Assembly (NCBI GenBank): GCA_004524445.1
Contig: SDNP01000001.1
Coordinates: forward strand, 62,001 to 126,000
DNA: 64,000 nucleotides
Source: Candidatus Thorarchaeota archaeon
GTDB taxonomy: Archaea; Asgardarchaeota; Thorarchaeia; Thorarchaeales; Thorarchaeaceae
Reading direction: 5' to 3'
The stretch's first letter is position 1. Each line of letters starts with the position of its first letter. Below the pieces are notes generated by a model. It saw only the letters and a program-made list of their open reading frames with translations, ran no database searches and had not been told where the DNA came from. The translations under genes and the position numbers were made by a program. Shown here piece by piece: positions 27,682-36,280 of the stretch.

Positions 27682-28074
27682 TTGAGCAATGAGATTCCTG
27701 AACGCGATGAGGTACTTCGATCCACAATCATTACCGTTGTATTGTCAGCTATATTTCTTGCATTAGCTATCACATTCTGGGCATGGTCTGCTCCTGATAT
27801 TACAACACCACTAACTGCCCTCAATGATATCAACCCGTTTATTGCCCCCTTGTTAGAAACTCTATTCATGCTTGTGACATTCATATTCCTTACCGTGACC
27901 GTCGTGAATCTGAGGTTGTATCTTACCAAAGTACGTGCAGGCTGGACTGAAATCATATTGATGTTGATTTTCATCGGCGTTGCATCTTATGTGATGTTTG
28001 AGTATGCAGTTGCCATAGCTACCGTTGTTCTCTGTCTGGGATTTGTAGCATATCTTTACCTGTTGCAGGAATAG
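27682..28074 (+). CDS. Four-helix membrane protein, unknown
   Basis: 130 residues from TTG 27682. A short charged N-terminus (SNEIPERDEVLR) is followed by four hydrophobic segments (about 15-35, 52-75, 90-107 and 110-127). No family is recognised. It lies between the metal permease and the proteasome gene on the same strand, with its own short upstream region. Coding is supported by the regular helix pattern and the lack of a competing frame. The function is not known. Confidence 0.55.
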   Translation: MSNEIPERDEVLRSTIITVVLSAIFLALAITFWAWSAPDITTPLTALNDINPFIAPLLETLFMLVTFIFLTVTVVNLRLYLTKVRAGWTEIILMLIFIGVASYVMFEYAVAIATVVLCLGFVAYLYLLQE

Positions 28075-28283
28075 CAAAACTGCCGGAATGCATTACGCGT
28101 AGGAACTGCACCAGAAGCTTTATGAGCTTACTACAGGGTAGTCGATACAAGGCTGAAGGCAATCATGCCCAGGCCGATTGAATACGGTGATTCTCAGCGA
28201 ACGTCTGGAACTGTCAGTCAAGCCCACAACTTGAGGGTCTGGCTTCCAGAAGTCTACTGGGTTTCGCTTGGAGGAAAATTACT

Positions 28284-29024
28284 ATGTTTGGCGTTTCAGG
28301 CAAGGGTTACGATACCAGTACAAGTATCTTCAGTCCCGAAGGTCGCATTTTTGCCGCAGAATATGCAAAGAAAGCTGTGGAGCAAGGGGCGACTACTCTT
28401 GGCGTACAGGTCAAGGAGGGTGTGATACTTCTTGCCGAAAAGAAGCTACAGCCCTTGCAGGAACCGGACAGTATCGAAAAGATTGCAAAGGTCGATGATC
28501 ATATTGGAGTATCGACATCTGGCTTTATGGCAGACGCAAGGCAACTCATTCAGGAGGCTCGAGTTAAGGCTCAGTCCTATTGGCTGACTTACGAAGAGCC
28601 AATTCCTGGTGAAGCGCTTGCAGAACACATCTGCAATGTTAAGGTAACCCGCCTCTCACTTGATATGAGACAGGGTGGGCGTCCTTACGGTGTTGCCATG
28701 CTCATCGCATCTGTTGATCATGATGGCACTCCACGACTCTTTGTGACCGATCCTGTTGCAACTTACCGTGGCTATCTTGCTGCAGTCATTGGACGTGGCA
28801 GCGATATCGCTGGAGAGTATTTGCAGAAGAACTACAAGAGAACAAAGAAGATGGACTCAGCCATACATTTAGCGCTCGCAGCTCTACGAGAAGCGAGTGA
28901 TAGCGAACTAGATTCTGAAAACGTCGAGATTGCAACGATTCCTGTGAAGACACACAAGTTTGAGAAGCTCTCCAATGAGGAGATAGCGGAGATTCTCGCC
29001 GAAGAAACTAGTAAGAATAAGTAG
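28284..29024 (+). CDS. psmA: Proteasome alpha subunit
   Basis: 246 residues with the alpha-subunit signature near the N-terminus (YDTSTSIFSPEGRIFAAEYAKKAVEQG), GVQVKEGVILLAEKK and the conserved GRPYGVAMLI. Alpha subunits form the outer heptameric rings and the gate of the archaeal 20S proteasome. The final residues (SKNK) lack a standard HbYX-like end, as expected for the ring itself. ATG 28284 follows GGAGGAAA. About 200 bp upstream without a gene may be its leader. It heads the classic archaeal exosome superoperon; SBDS follows after 16 bp. Confidence 0.95.
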   Translation: MFGVSGKGYDTSTSIFSPEGRIFAAEYAKKAVEQGATTLGVQVKEGVILLAEKKLQPLQEPDSIEKIAKVDDHIGVSTSGFMADARQLIQEARVKAQSYWLTYEEPIPGEALAEHICNVKVTRLSLDMRQGGRPYGVAMLIASVDHDGTPRLFVTDPVATYRGYLAAVIGRGSDIAGEYLQKNYKRTKKMDSAIHLALAALREASDSELDSENVEIATIPVKTHKFEKLSNEEIAEILAEETSKNK

Positions 29025-29040
29025 GAGTTGACAGGTAAAC

Positions 29041-29772
29041 ATGGTTGGCGGCGGTTCAGGTCAAAAAACAGGCGATAAGTGGCTCGACCTTGATGCAGTT
29101 GTTGTGGGCATTCAGAAAGGTCATATGAGATTCGAGCTGTTTGTAGACCCTGACTTGGCTTTTAGGTATCGAAGAGGTGAGAATATCCCTCTGCAAGATA
29201 TTCTGAAGAGCTATGAAGTCTACGAAGATGCCAGAAGAGGAGAGAGGGCTACAGAAACCCTCGTTGAAGATGCTTTTGGGTCCGACGATGTATTTGACAT
29301 TGCACCTGAGATTCTCCAGTATGGAGAATTCAAGCTTACACATGAACAGAGAAAGCAACTAACTGAAGAGAAGAGAGAAGAAATTGTTCACAATATCTCC
29401 AAGCGGGCAATGAATCCCCAGACGGGGCATCCCCATCCGCCAGACCGAATTCGGCAGGCGATGGAGGAGGCAAAGATACGTATTGATCCATTCATAAGTG
29501 CTGAAGAACAGGTTCCGGGAATTGTAAAATCACTCCGAGTGATTATTCCTATATCCTTCGAAAGCGTGAAAGTGAGAATCTCAATCCCAGCATCATATGC
29601 GGGCAAAGGCTACAATCTTGTTGCCAACGCTGGAGTCATTAAATCTGACGACTGGGAACCTGATGGATCATGGAAGGGGCTCGTTGAAATTCCCGCATCA
29701 AAAAGACAAGAACTTTACGACGACCTGAACAAGTTAACCAAGGGTCAGGTCAAATTAGAAATAGTACGTTAA
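29041..29772 (+). CDS. SBDS ribosome maturation protein
   Basis: 243 residues, the archaeal homologue of Shwachman-Bodian-Diamond syndrome protein/Sdo1, which helps release the anti-association factor IF6 from the large ribosomal subunit. The FYSH domain (VVGIQKGHMRFELFVDP, IPLQDILKSYEVYEDARRG), central three-helix domain (ISKRAMNPQTGHPHPPDRI) and C-terminal ferredoxin-like domain are all recognisable. ATG 29041 is preceded by GGAG at 29023-29026 and a short spacer. It sits between proteasome alpha and Rrp4, its usual archaeal place. Confidence 0.95.
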   Translation: MVGGGSGQKTGDKWLDLDAVVVGIQKGHMRFELFVDPDLAFRYRRGENIPLQDILKSYEVYEDARRGERATETLVEDAFGSDDVFDIAPEILQYGEFKLTHEQRKQLTEEKREEIVHNISKRAMNPQTGHPHPPDRIRQAMEEAKIRIDPFISAEEQVPGIVKSLRVIIPISFESVKVRISIPASYAGKGYNLVANAGVIKSDDWEPDGSWKGLVEIPASKRQELYDDLNKLTKGQVKLEIVR

Positions 29773-29838
29773 GATACAGGCCCGGATTAGAGGGTCTTTC
29801 ATTAAAAAATAAGATAGAAGAATTAGAGAGGGAACACA

Positions 29839-30642
29839 TTGGCAGTTTACTTTGAAAAAAGAGAAATAGTTGTTCCTGGACAGCTCTTGGCCGAGGGTCG
29901 ATACAGAGCCTCCGTCGGGACTTACATGGAGGGTGAGAATGTTTACTCAACCATCATGGGTCTGGCAGAGCTTAAAGGAAATACAGTAAGAGTCGTGCCC
30001 CTTCAGGGAGTTTATATCCCTCGTGAAGGAGATTTAGTACTTGGCACAATAACCTACGTGGCGGGAAATAACTGGAAGGTTGACATTGGTGGACCTTACC
30101 AGGCTTCGATACATGCAAACAACGCCCTGAGAAGACCCTATGATGACGACATATCAAAATACATGGATGTCGGAGATGTCATAGCGGCAGAGGTTTCAGC
30201 TTTTGATCGAGTTACTGGGCCCTATCTCACTATGAAGGGAAGAGGTCTGAGAAAGCTCGAAGGCGGAATGGTTGTACGTGTGAGTCCGGCTAAGATTCCA
30301 CGCATCATTGGCCGAAAGGGCTCAATGATCAAGATGATTATGGATACGCTGAAAATCAAGGTCATGGTCGGGCAGAATGGCAGGATTTGGGTCGATGCGC
30401 CAACGATTGATGTTATGCGCTTGGCCAGAAAAGCCTTCAGAATGATTGAAGATCAGTCACACACATCCAATTTGACCAATAGAGTCGAAGAGATGCTGAA
30501 GGAAGAGATGGCCAAACTTGAAGAGGCTGAAGAATCTGACGAGGCCGACGAAGAAGAGTCTACTGAAGATTCAGAAGAATTAGACGAAGAAGAAGAAACA
30601 GAAGAAGAAGATATTGAAGAAGAGGAAGTGAATGAAGAATGA
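29839..30642 (+). CDS. rrp4: Exosome RNA-binding cap subunit Rrp4
   Basis: 267 residues: N-terminal domain (VVPGQLLAEGRYRAS), S1 domain (GDLVLGTITYVAGNNWKVDIGGPY) and KH domain with the archaeal GxNG motif (VGQNGRIWVDAP). Rrp4 forms the cap that feeds RNA into the Rrp41/Rrp42 ring. The start is TTG 29839 behind GAGGGAA. The last 45 or so residues are a nearly pure Glu/Asp tail, longer than usual. The stop overlaps Rrp41 by 4 bp. Confidence 0.95.
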   Translation: MAVYFEKREIVVPGQLLAEGRYRASVGTYMEGENVYSTIMGLAELKGNTVRVVPLQGVYIPREGDLVLGTITYVAGNNWKVDIGGPYQASIHANNALRRPYDDDISKYMDVGDVIAAEVSAFDRVTGPYLTMKGRGLRKLEGGMVVRVSPAKIPRIIGRKGSMIKMIMDTLKIKVMVGQNGRIWVDAPTIDVMRLARKAFRMIEDQSHTSNLTNRVEEMLKEEMAKLEEAEESDEADEEESTEDSEELDEEEETEEEDIEEEEVNEE

Positions 30643-31439
30643 GTCAAGAAACAAAGCCCGATTATTTGATTAATCCAGAGGGGCTAAGACTTGATGGACG
30701 CAGGCCAGATGAAATGAGGCCTGTGGAAATGAAGGTAGGTGTCCTTAAGCAGGCAGATGGATCTGCCTCAATACGTCAAGGCAAAACCTACATCATAGCA
30801 GCAGTATATGGACCCAGAGAACTACACCCAAGGCACCTTACATTGAACGATAGGGCATATCTTAGGGTGGCATATCGAATGACCACGTTCTCTGTTCCGG
30901 ACAGGAAACGACCAGCACCCTCTCGAAGAGAGAGAGAAATTTCGATGGTCATTGCAAACGCATTAAGCCCTGCTATATTCCTTGAGGAATTTCCCAAGGC
31001 AGTAATCGACGTCTATGTTACCGTTATCCAAGCTGATGGCGGAACGCGGTGTGCTGCAACAAATGCAGCCTCCTTGGCATTGGCTGATGCAGGGATTCCC
31101 ATGAGAAGCTTGGTTCCGTCAATTGCTGTAGGAAAAGCGGAAGGAAAACTCCTAGTTGATCTCGGTGACCAGGAAGACAAATACGGTGGAGGCGACATTC
31201 CTTTGGCGATACTACCAGAAAATGAAGAAATTGTGCTTTTACAGCAGGATGGTTCCTTCACTCGCGAGGAGATTGTTGAAGCAATCAAGATGGGCATCAA
31301 TTCATGCAAGTATTTGCATGAACTTCAGAAAGATGCTCTGAAAATGGCCTATTCTAAGAAGGCCCCCGCGGATGATGAAGACTACGAGGATGACTTAGAA
31401 CATGTCCCTGGTGAAGATTTTCCGGAGGAGGATGAGTAG
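30639..31439 (+). CDS. rrp41: Exosome catalytic subunit Rrp41
   Basis: 266 residues of the RNase PH fold, the phosphorolytic active subunit of the archaeal exosome (RLDGRRPDEMRP, SASIRQGKTYIIAAVYGPRE, DVYVTVIQADGGTRCAATNAAS, VDLGDQEDKYGGGDIPLAI with the catalytic Asp residues). It degrades or tails RNA from the 3' end. A C-terminal acidic tail (DDEDYEDDLE and on) follows the core. The ATG start overlaps Rrp4 and Rrp42 starts 2 bp after its stop. Confidence 0.95.
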   Translation: MSQETKPDYLINPEGLRLDGRRPDEMRPVEMKVGVLKQADGSASIRQGKTYIIAAVYGPRELHPRHLTLNDRAYLRVAYRMTTFSVPDRKRPAPSRREREISMVIANALSPAIFLEEFPKAVIDVYVTVIQADGGTRCAATNAASLALADAGIPMRSLVPSIAVGKAEGKLLVDLGDQEDKYGGGDIPLAILPENEEIVLLQQDGSFTREEIVEAIKMGINSCKYLHELQKDALKMAYSKKAPADDEDYEDDLEHVPGEDFPEEDE

Positions 31440-31441
31440 AA

Positions 31442-32269
31442 ATGGGTGACTTTAGTGGTGAAGTAATTAGCCACATTGATAGAGAATACGTTCGTCAGCT
31501 ATTGGACAATGGTGAACGCATTGATGGCCGTGCCTTTGATGAATATCGACCGGTCGAAATAGAACTCAACGTAGTTCCTGCTAAAGCAGAGGGTTCTGCC
31601 CTAGTCAACATTGGTGATACCAGTGTAGTTGCAGGCGTCAAAGTATTAGTTGGAGATCCATACCCAGACACACCTGATCAGGGAGTTACTGTGGTCACTG
31701 CTGAGCTACCACCATTGGCATCACCAATGTTCGAACTTGGTCCACCACGACAAGATGCCATTGAGTTGGCACGTGTTGTGGATAGAGGTGTACGCGAGTC
31801 TGAGAGCGTTAACGTTTCTAAGCTCGTTATTGAGTCTGGAAAGAAAGTCTACCTAATCTTCTGTGACGTTTATCCACTAGAATATGATGGGAACTTGATT
31901 GATGCATCCTCATTGGCTGTGAACGCCGCACTGGGTTCAGCTCAGTATCCTGAGATGAAGCTCGAAGACGGTGATCTGGTCGAGACCGGAAAAATACTCA
32001 AAGTGCCCGTCGAAAATCACGCCATCGAGTGCACAATTGGCAAGATTGGCAAGCACCTGGTCATTGACCCTCATATCAAGGAGGAGATGGTTCAGGACAG
32101 CCGGTTAACGGTGGCTGTAGATGAGTCTCAGAATCTTACCGCAATCCAGAAGGGTGGTGGAGTCGGCCCGATGACATTGGATGAAATAGACCAATCCATG
32201 GGAATGGCGCTTGAAGGTTCAAAGCAGCTCCGAGAGATTCTAGAGCAGGCTTTGAAAGAAGTAGAATAG
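31442..32269 (+). CDS. rrp42: Exosome subunit Rrp42
   Basis: 275 residues of the RNase PH fold, the non-catalytic partner that alternates with Rrp41 in the hexameric ring (RIDGRAFDEYRPVEI, GSALVNIGDTSVVAGVK, FCDVYPLEYDGNLIDASSLA, VDESQNLTAIQKGGGVGPM). As expected for Rrp42, the Rrp41-type catalytic Asp motif is absent. It ends the exosome block; an RNA hairpin 17 bp further on may reduce transcription into the ribosomal protein gene. Confidence 0.95.
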   Translation: MGDFSGEVISHIDREYVRQLLDNGERIDGRAFDEYRPVEIELNVVPAKAEGSALVNIGDTSVVAGVKVLVGDPYPDTPDQGVTVVTAELPPLASPMFELGPPRQDAIELARVVDRGVRESESVNVSKLVIESGKKVYLIFCDVYPLEYDGNLIDASSLAVNAALGSAQYPEMKLEDGDLVETGKILKVPVENHAIECTIGKIGKHLVIDPHIKEEMVQDSRLTVAVDESQNLTAIQKGGGVGPMTLDEIDQSMGMALEGSKQLREILEQALKEVE

Positions 32270-32286
32270 CGGAATAATGAGGTGGA

Positions 32287-32305
32287 GAGAGGGATTTTCC
32301 CTCTC
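32287..32305 (+). terminator. Hairpin after the exosome genes
   Basis: GAGAGGG / CCCTCTC is a perfect 7-bp stem with an ATTTT loop, 17 bp after the Rrp42 stop and about 120 bp before the next gene. No long T-run follows (CTCTTCAG), so it may be a processing or attenuation signal rather than a full terminator. Confidence 0.4.
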
Positions 32306-32423
32306 CTCTTCAGCCGCTAAATAGGTATGCTAATAAGGCTAACCGAGGGCGACTGCCTGACTTCATCAGCGCTCTCATAAGCTATTGTTTTGAAGTCAAA
32401 TTATCACGCGAGGCGAACATCAG

Positions 32424-32852
32424 ATGGGAAGAACAAAGAAAGTTGGAACCACAGGCCGACTTGGAGCTAGATACGGTGCAAAACTTCGTAGGACTGTTCT
32501 CGATATTGAGAAGCGAGGGGATGAGCCCCATCGCTGTCCATCTTGTGCAACAAGAGCACTCAAGAGAAAGGCAGCTGGTCTTTGGGAATGCCGCAAGTGT
32601 GAGCTAATTTTTGCTGGTGGCGCATATGTACCATATACGGACGCTGGTAGAGCGGCACGGAGAGCCATTGCACAACGTGTAGCCGGTGACTTCCTCTCGC
32701 TCCGTGAAGAAGAAGATGTAGAGTCATTGGAGTTCCTGCCTAATGTAGAGGAAAGGCCTGTAATTGAGGCAACTGATGTTATGGAAGGCGAAGAAGAAAT
32801 CGAAGAACCTATTGAGAATTTTTCCGAAGAACCGCCTGAAGACGAATTCTAG
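32424..32852 (+). CDS. rpl37ae: Ribosomal protein eL43 (L37Ae) with acidic C-terminal extension
   Basis: 142 residues. The first 90 or so are a standard L37Ae zinc-ribbon ribosomal protein (GRTKKVGTTGRLGARYGAKL, CPSC and CRKC zinc ligands, IFAGGAYVPYTDAGRA). The remaining 50 residues are a Glu-rich extension (MEGEEEIEEPIENFSEEPPEDEF at the end) not found in typical family members. The ATG at 32424 has AGGCGAAC upstream. In many archaea RpoP follows; here only 11 bp separate it from the Brix gene. Confidence 0.92.
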   Translation: MGRTKKVGTTGRLGARYGAKLRRTVLDIEKRGDEPHRCPSCATRALKRKAAGLWECRKCELIFAGGAYVPYTDAGRAARRAIAQRVAGDFLSLREEEDVESLEFLPNVEERPVIEATDVMEGEEEIEEPIENFSEEPPEDEF

Positions 32853-32863
32853 GACGGACACCG

Positions 32864-33421
32864 TTGGCTTCGGTTTTGTTGACCACTAGTAGAAGAACCT
32901 CAGATAGAGTACGTTCATTCGTAAGAGATTTGGCGCATTCAATTCCGGACTCTGTTCGATTCAATCGCGGCAGTATGAATATGGTTCAGCTTCAAGCACG
33001 AATAAAACAAGTCGAAGCGAATGCGGCCATTATTGTTTCTATGTTCAGAGGAAATCCGGGCGAACTCAGCTTTATTGACGATTCAGGAGGTGAGATTCTG
33101 AATATACGCATGGAGAGTGCGGCATTGCGCAGAGAAGTTTCGCCCGATTCTAGTACCAAGAACATCTCTTGTTTGGGTGTAGCTGTTAAAGAAGACAGTA
33201 GTAAACATACACTTGGTTTAGCCAAGGAGTTAGCAGACTTGTTTAATGTGCAGTTTCAGCTGATTGCTTCTCCATACGATGTCACAACTAACCATTCAAG
33301 GCATAGCTTCCTTTGGTTCGAGGACCTCAACAAGGGCAAAATTCTTTGGACACATTATGTAACAGATCGGCATACAGAAATTGGTCCAAGAATCAGAATA
33401 TCATCCCTGAGACGTGGCTAA
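32864..33421 (+). CDS. Brix-domain (Imp4-like) ribosome biogenesis protein
   Basis: 185 residues, mostly one Brix domain (VLLTTSRRTSDRVRSFVRDLAHSIPDSVRFNRG, then the central segment and a final IGPRIRISSLRRG). Archaeal Brix proteins bind rRNA during ribosome assembly and relate to Imp4/Rpf2. The start is TTG 32864. The stop overlaps the possible GTG start of Pcc1. The position between L37Ae and Pcc1 is conserved in archaea. Confidence 0.88.
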   Translation: MASVLLTTSRRTSDRVRSFVRDLAHSIPDSVRFNRGSMNMVQLQARIKQVEANAAIIVSMFRGNPGELSFIDDSGGEILNIRMESAALRREVSPDSSTKNISCLGVAVKEDSSKHTLGLAKELADLFNVQFQLIASPYDVTTNHSRHSFLWFEDLNKGKILWTHYVTDRHTEIGPRIRISSLRRG

Positions 33422-33422
33422 G

Positions 33423-33695
33423 ATGGCAGAATTATCAACCGGAGGCACTGTTATAATCGAGATTGAAACCGCTTCAGCCGAGGAAGCGAGCATTCTGCTT
33501 AGATCAGTGCAACCAGAAACCTACTCAGCTCCATCTGATAGAGCACGGGTTCAGATATCCCAGACTGGTCCGACGTTGCGGATAGAAATCAGCGCAGATG
33601 ATTTCGTTGCTCTACGCGCAGCGACCAATTCATACCTTGCTTGGACGTCCGCCAGTATTGCCGCTCGGCAAACTCTGCTAGGCGAAAGTCCTTAA
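33423..33695 (+). CDS. pcc1: KEOPS complex subunit Pcc1
   Basis: About 90 residues from ATG 33423; GTG 33414, overlapping the Brix stop, would add three. It has the small alpha/beta fold of Pcc1/CGI-121-associated dimerisation protein (VIIEIETASAEEASILLRSVQPE, RVQISQTGPTLRIEISADDFVALRAATNSYL). Pcc1 dimerises KEOPS, which makes the t6A37 tRNA modification together with Sua5. Another KEOPS subunit (Cgi121) and Sua5 lie about 20 kb away at 52.7-54.6 kb. Confidence 0.88.
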   Translation: MAELSTGGTVIIEIETASAEEASILLRSVQPETYSAPSDRARVQISQTGPTLRIEISADDFVALRAATNSYLAWTSASIAARQTLLGESP

Positions 33696-33755
33696 GTCTC
33701 AGACTTGACCCGATGATAGAGAATTCACCACTTTTAGACTTGGAGTAAGAAAAAG

Positions 33756-34118
33756 ATGGCACAGAGCATTCCTCCCGCCTTGGAGCAGGAATTAAGAAAG
33801 TTTGAGAACCTTAGGAAGCAATACGAGTCATTTCAGATGACAAACCAGACGATGCAACAAGAGCTGAATGAAGTAAATGCAACTCTGGATGAATTAAAGA
33901 AGCAACCGGATGATGTGACAACCTACAAGTCGGTTGGGAGCGTTATGTTTGAGGTTGATAAGTCCAAACTCATGGATGACCTAGATGATCGTCAGAAGAC
34001 CCTAGAAATGCGGCTTGCTAGCACAAAGAAGAAGCTTGAAAAACTAAGCACTGACTTGCAAGAACTTCAAAATAAGATTCAGGTTGAACTTGGCAAGCAA
34101 AACCTTCGACTTCAGTGA
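33756..34118 (+). CDS. pfdB: Prefoldin beta subunit
   Basis: 120 residues: two long coiled-coil helices joined by a beta-hairpin section (KQPDDVTTYKSVGSVMFEVDKSKLMDDL), the standard beta-type prefoldin layout. Prefoldin captures unfolded proteins and hands them to the thermosome. ATG 33756 lies in the gene order usual for this archaeal superoperon. It overlaps the following gene by 4 bp. Confidence 0.93.
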   Translation: MAQSIPPALEQELRKFENLRKQYESFQMTNQTMQQELNEVNATLDELKKQPDDVTTYKSVGSVMFEVDKSKLMDDLDDRQKTLEMRLASTKKKLEKLSTDLQELQNKIQVELGKQNLRLQ

Positions 34119-34426
34119 CCGACAAGATGAAACCCCCAGTTGACGTAGGCTTGCCTTCTCTCGATTTCAATGAGATGGAGGTGCTGGCCGAAAAATGTGA
34201 AGAAGAGATAACTGGATTCATATTTCAGAGAATACCAGAAAAGAGCATAGAAGAGATGACCGTAAGTTGCACTTTGGAAATGAATGAGCAGCTTAACCTT
34301 GAGATTCAGATCGAAATAAACCAGAAATATCATACTGGACATGATCTTGAGAACATCATTGAAGAGGCTGCAGAGCATGGCTCCGATTGGCTTGAAGAAC
34401 GCCTACGAGAGATGAAGGCAAATTGA
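34115..34426 (+). CDS. DUF3194-like protein downstream of prefoldin
   Basis: 103 residues from GTG 34115 with the short alpha/beta pattern of the archaeal DUF3194 family (MEVLAEKCEEEITGFIFQRI, then two beta strands with LEMNEQLNLEIQIEI, and a final helix). In archaea this family often lies directly after prefoldin beta, as here with a 4-bp overlap. It is acidic and soluble. Function is unknown. The next gene overlaps its end. Confidence 0.7.
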   Translation: MTDKMKPPVDVGLPSLDFNEMEVLAEKCEEEITGFIFQRIPEKSIEEMTVSCTLEMNEQLNLEIQIEINQKYHTGHDLENIIEEAAEHGSDWLEERLREMKAN

Positions 34427-35424
34427 AAATTCGGGATCTGTTAACAAATGCCCAACGTATTTTGGTGCTTGGACATCATAACGCAGATCCTGATGCGATT
34501 GGCTCAATGTATGCAATTCAGAAGGCAATTGAGAAAGTTAATCCTGTGGGCCATATAACGCTGGCCTGTGATGATGTAAGCAGACTGTCCAATCAGGTCC
34601 TCGAAGCTTTTTCCCCCGATATTCAAATCAAAGATGAAGCATCGGGTGCATTTGACTTGGTGGTTCTACTCGACACCAATAGCAGAATGCAGATTGGTAC
34701 TCAATTTCATGGTTATATACAAGACCCCTCCAAGGTTCTTGTTATAGATCATCACGAAGAAAATCCTGAGATTTCCAAATTGGCTGCCACCCACATGATT
34801 CACACCGATCGTTCGTCAACCTGCGAAATAGTTACAGGTCTTTTTGAAAGCATGAATTTAGAAATGGATAAGGCCACCGCGAACTTATTGCTTGCAGGAA
34901 TGATGTTTGATACAAGACGATTTTTCTACGCTGACAAAGAGACCTTATCCACCGCTCTCAAGCTGTTAGAGTTTGGTGCTGAGTATGAAGAGTGTGTATA
35001 TTCACTAATCATTAGGCCCGATCGGTCTGAGCGCATTGCCCGACTGAAAGCAGCATCTCGAACGAGAATTCATATGATTTCTAGATGGATTGTGACTACT
35101 TCTATTGTCAATGCTTTTGAAGCAAGCTCTTGCCGTGGATTGCTCGGGTTAGGGGCAGATGTCGCTATTGCTGCTGGAAAGCCAGCAGAAAATGTAGTTC
35201 GCTTCAGTGCTAGAAGCACAAAAGAATTCTTTGAAGAAACAGGGATTAACCTCGGAAAAGACATCATGGAACCATTGGGTGAAATAATCGGTGGCAAGGG
35301 TGGTGGTCATCCCAATGCTGCAGGAGCCAATGGCGAAAAAAACAGGACGAAAGGATTGAATAAGTCGGTTGAATTCATCCGCACTGCAATAGCCAAATCA
35401 GAAGCAAATCATTATGATTCTTGA
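34423..35424 (+). CDS. DHH-family phosphoesterase
   Basis: 333 residues. The N-terminal DHH domain shows GHHNADPDAIGS, LLDTNSR and the name motif IDHHEENP, which bind Mn; a C-terminal DHHA1 domain shows GGKGGGHPNAAGA. Such proteins are RecJ-like exonucleases, nanoRNases or cyclic dinucleotide hydrolases. The size and lack of OB domains suit a NrnA-like or archaeal DHH phosphodiesterase. The start is TTG 34423, overlapping the previous gene by 4 bp, so it belongs to the superoperon. Confidence 0.9.
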   Translation: MKIRDLLTNAQRILVLGHHNADPDAIGSMYAIQKAIEKVNPVGHITLACDDVSRLSNQVLEAFSPDIQIKDEASGAFDLVVLLDTNSRMQIGTQFHGYIQDPSKVLVIDHHEENPEISKLAATHMIHTDRSSTCEIVTGLFESMNLEMDKATANLLLAGMMFDTRRFFYADKETLSTALKLLEFGAEYEECVYSLIIRPDRSERIARLKAASRTRIHMISRWIVTTSIVNAFEASSCRGLLGLGADVAIAAGKPAENVVRFSARSTKEFFEETGINLGKDIMEPLGEIIGGKGGGHPNAAGANGEKNRTKGLNKSVEFIRTAIAKSEANHYDS

Positions 35425-35437
35425 GGAAGTGAGAGTA

Positions 35438-36280
35438 ATGCCGCTGGTAGAGTTCTCGGAGTTTAGTTTCAAGTATCTCGGCTCCGAATCCTTGGCACTC
35501 GACAAAGTTAGTATGAAAATCGAGAGGGGTGAGTATATAATCATCACTGGCCCAAGTGGTTGCGGAAAGACATCGCTTTGCAGAGCAATGAACGGGCTCG
35601 TACCGCATTTTCATCGGGGGTATATTGCTGGTCATGTGTATGTTAATGGCAAAGATACACGAGAGAGTAAGGTTTCAGATTTAGCCACTGTTGCTGGACT
35701 TGTTTTCCAGAATCCCGCCAATCAGCTCGTCACATTGAATGTCGAAAAGGAGATAGCATTTGGACCTGAGAACTTGGGCATAGACCCCTCTATTATTCGT
35801 ACCCGGATTGAGAAATTGATTCATAGACTCGGACTTGAAAATCTCCGTGACAAACACCCTCACGAGATGTCCGGAGGAGAACAGCAACGAGTAGCTTTAG
35901 CAGCAACATTAGCTCTAGAACCAACAATTTTGATAGCAGACGAACCAACATCGAATTTGGACCCCAAAAACGCAGAGTTGATTCTCGATATTCTATCTGA
36001 TCTTAATAGGCAGGGAATGACAATCCTGCTGGTCGAACATCGGCTTGACTTAGTGGCTCGAGATGCCTCACGAGTAATAGTAATGGATGAAGGCCGTATT
36101 ATTGCGGATGGTGCTCCATATGCTGTTCTATCCTCTGATTTGGCTGCTGAAATTGGAATTGGGATACCGAAAGCAACACAAATCTATCGCCGCTTAAAAG
36201 CCGGAGGGATACATCTAGATGAAGTTCCTCTCACCGGAGATGAGCTTGCCAAACTTGTTCAGGAGGCAATAAGGCAGTGA
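35438..36280 (+). CDS. ecfA1: Energy-coupling factor transporter ATPase (EcfA1-like)
   Basis: About 280 residues. Walker A (GPSGCGKTS), Q-loop (FQNPANQLV with the ECF-type Asn-Gln), signature (MSGGEQQR), Walker B (ILIADEPTSNLD) and switch His (VEHRLD) are complete. ATG 35438 is chosen since GAGGAAGTGAG lies just upstream; ATG 35414 overlaps the DHH gene. The stop overlaps the second ATPase. With EcfA2 and EcfT it forms the energising module of a vitamin or metal importer. Confidence 0.92.
   Translation: MPLVEFSEFSFKYLGSESLALDKVSMKIERGEYIIITGPSGCGKTSLCRAMNGLVPHFHRGYIAGHVYVNGKDTRESKVSDLATVAGLVFQNPANQLVTLNVEKEIAFGPENLGIDPSIIRTRIEKLIHRLGLENLRDKHPHEMSGGEQQRVALAATLALEPTILIADEPTSNLDPKNAELILDILSDLNRQGMTILLVEHRLDLVARDASRVIVMDEGRIIADGAPYAVLSSDLAAEIGIGIPKATQIYRRLKAGGIHLDEVPLTGDELAKLVQEAIRQ

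Noticed and set aside
28165..28283. Possible upstream ORF or small RNA in the leader of proteasome alpha
   Set aside because: The frame runs on into the proteasome gene in another frame, has no supporting family, and the C/D-box-like bases do not form a proper pair of boxes.
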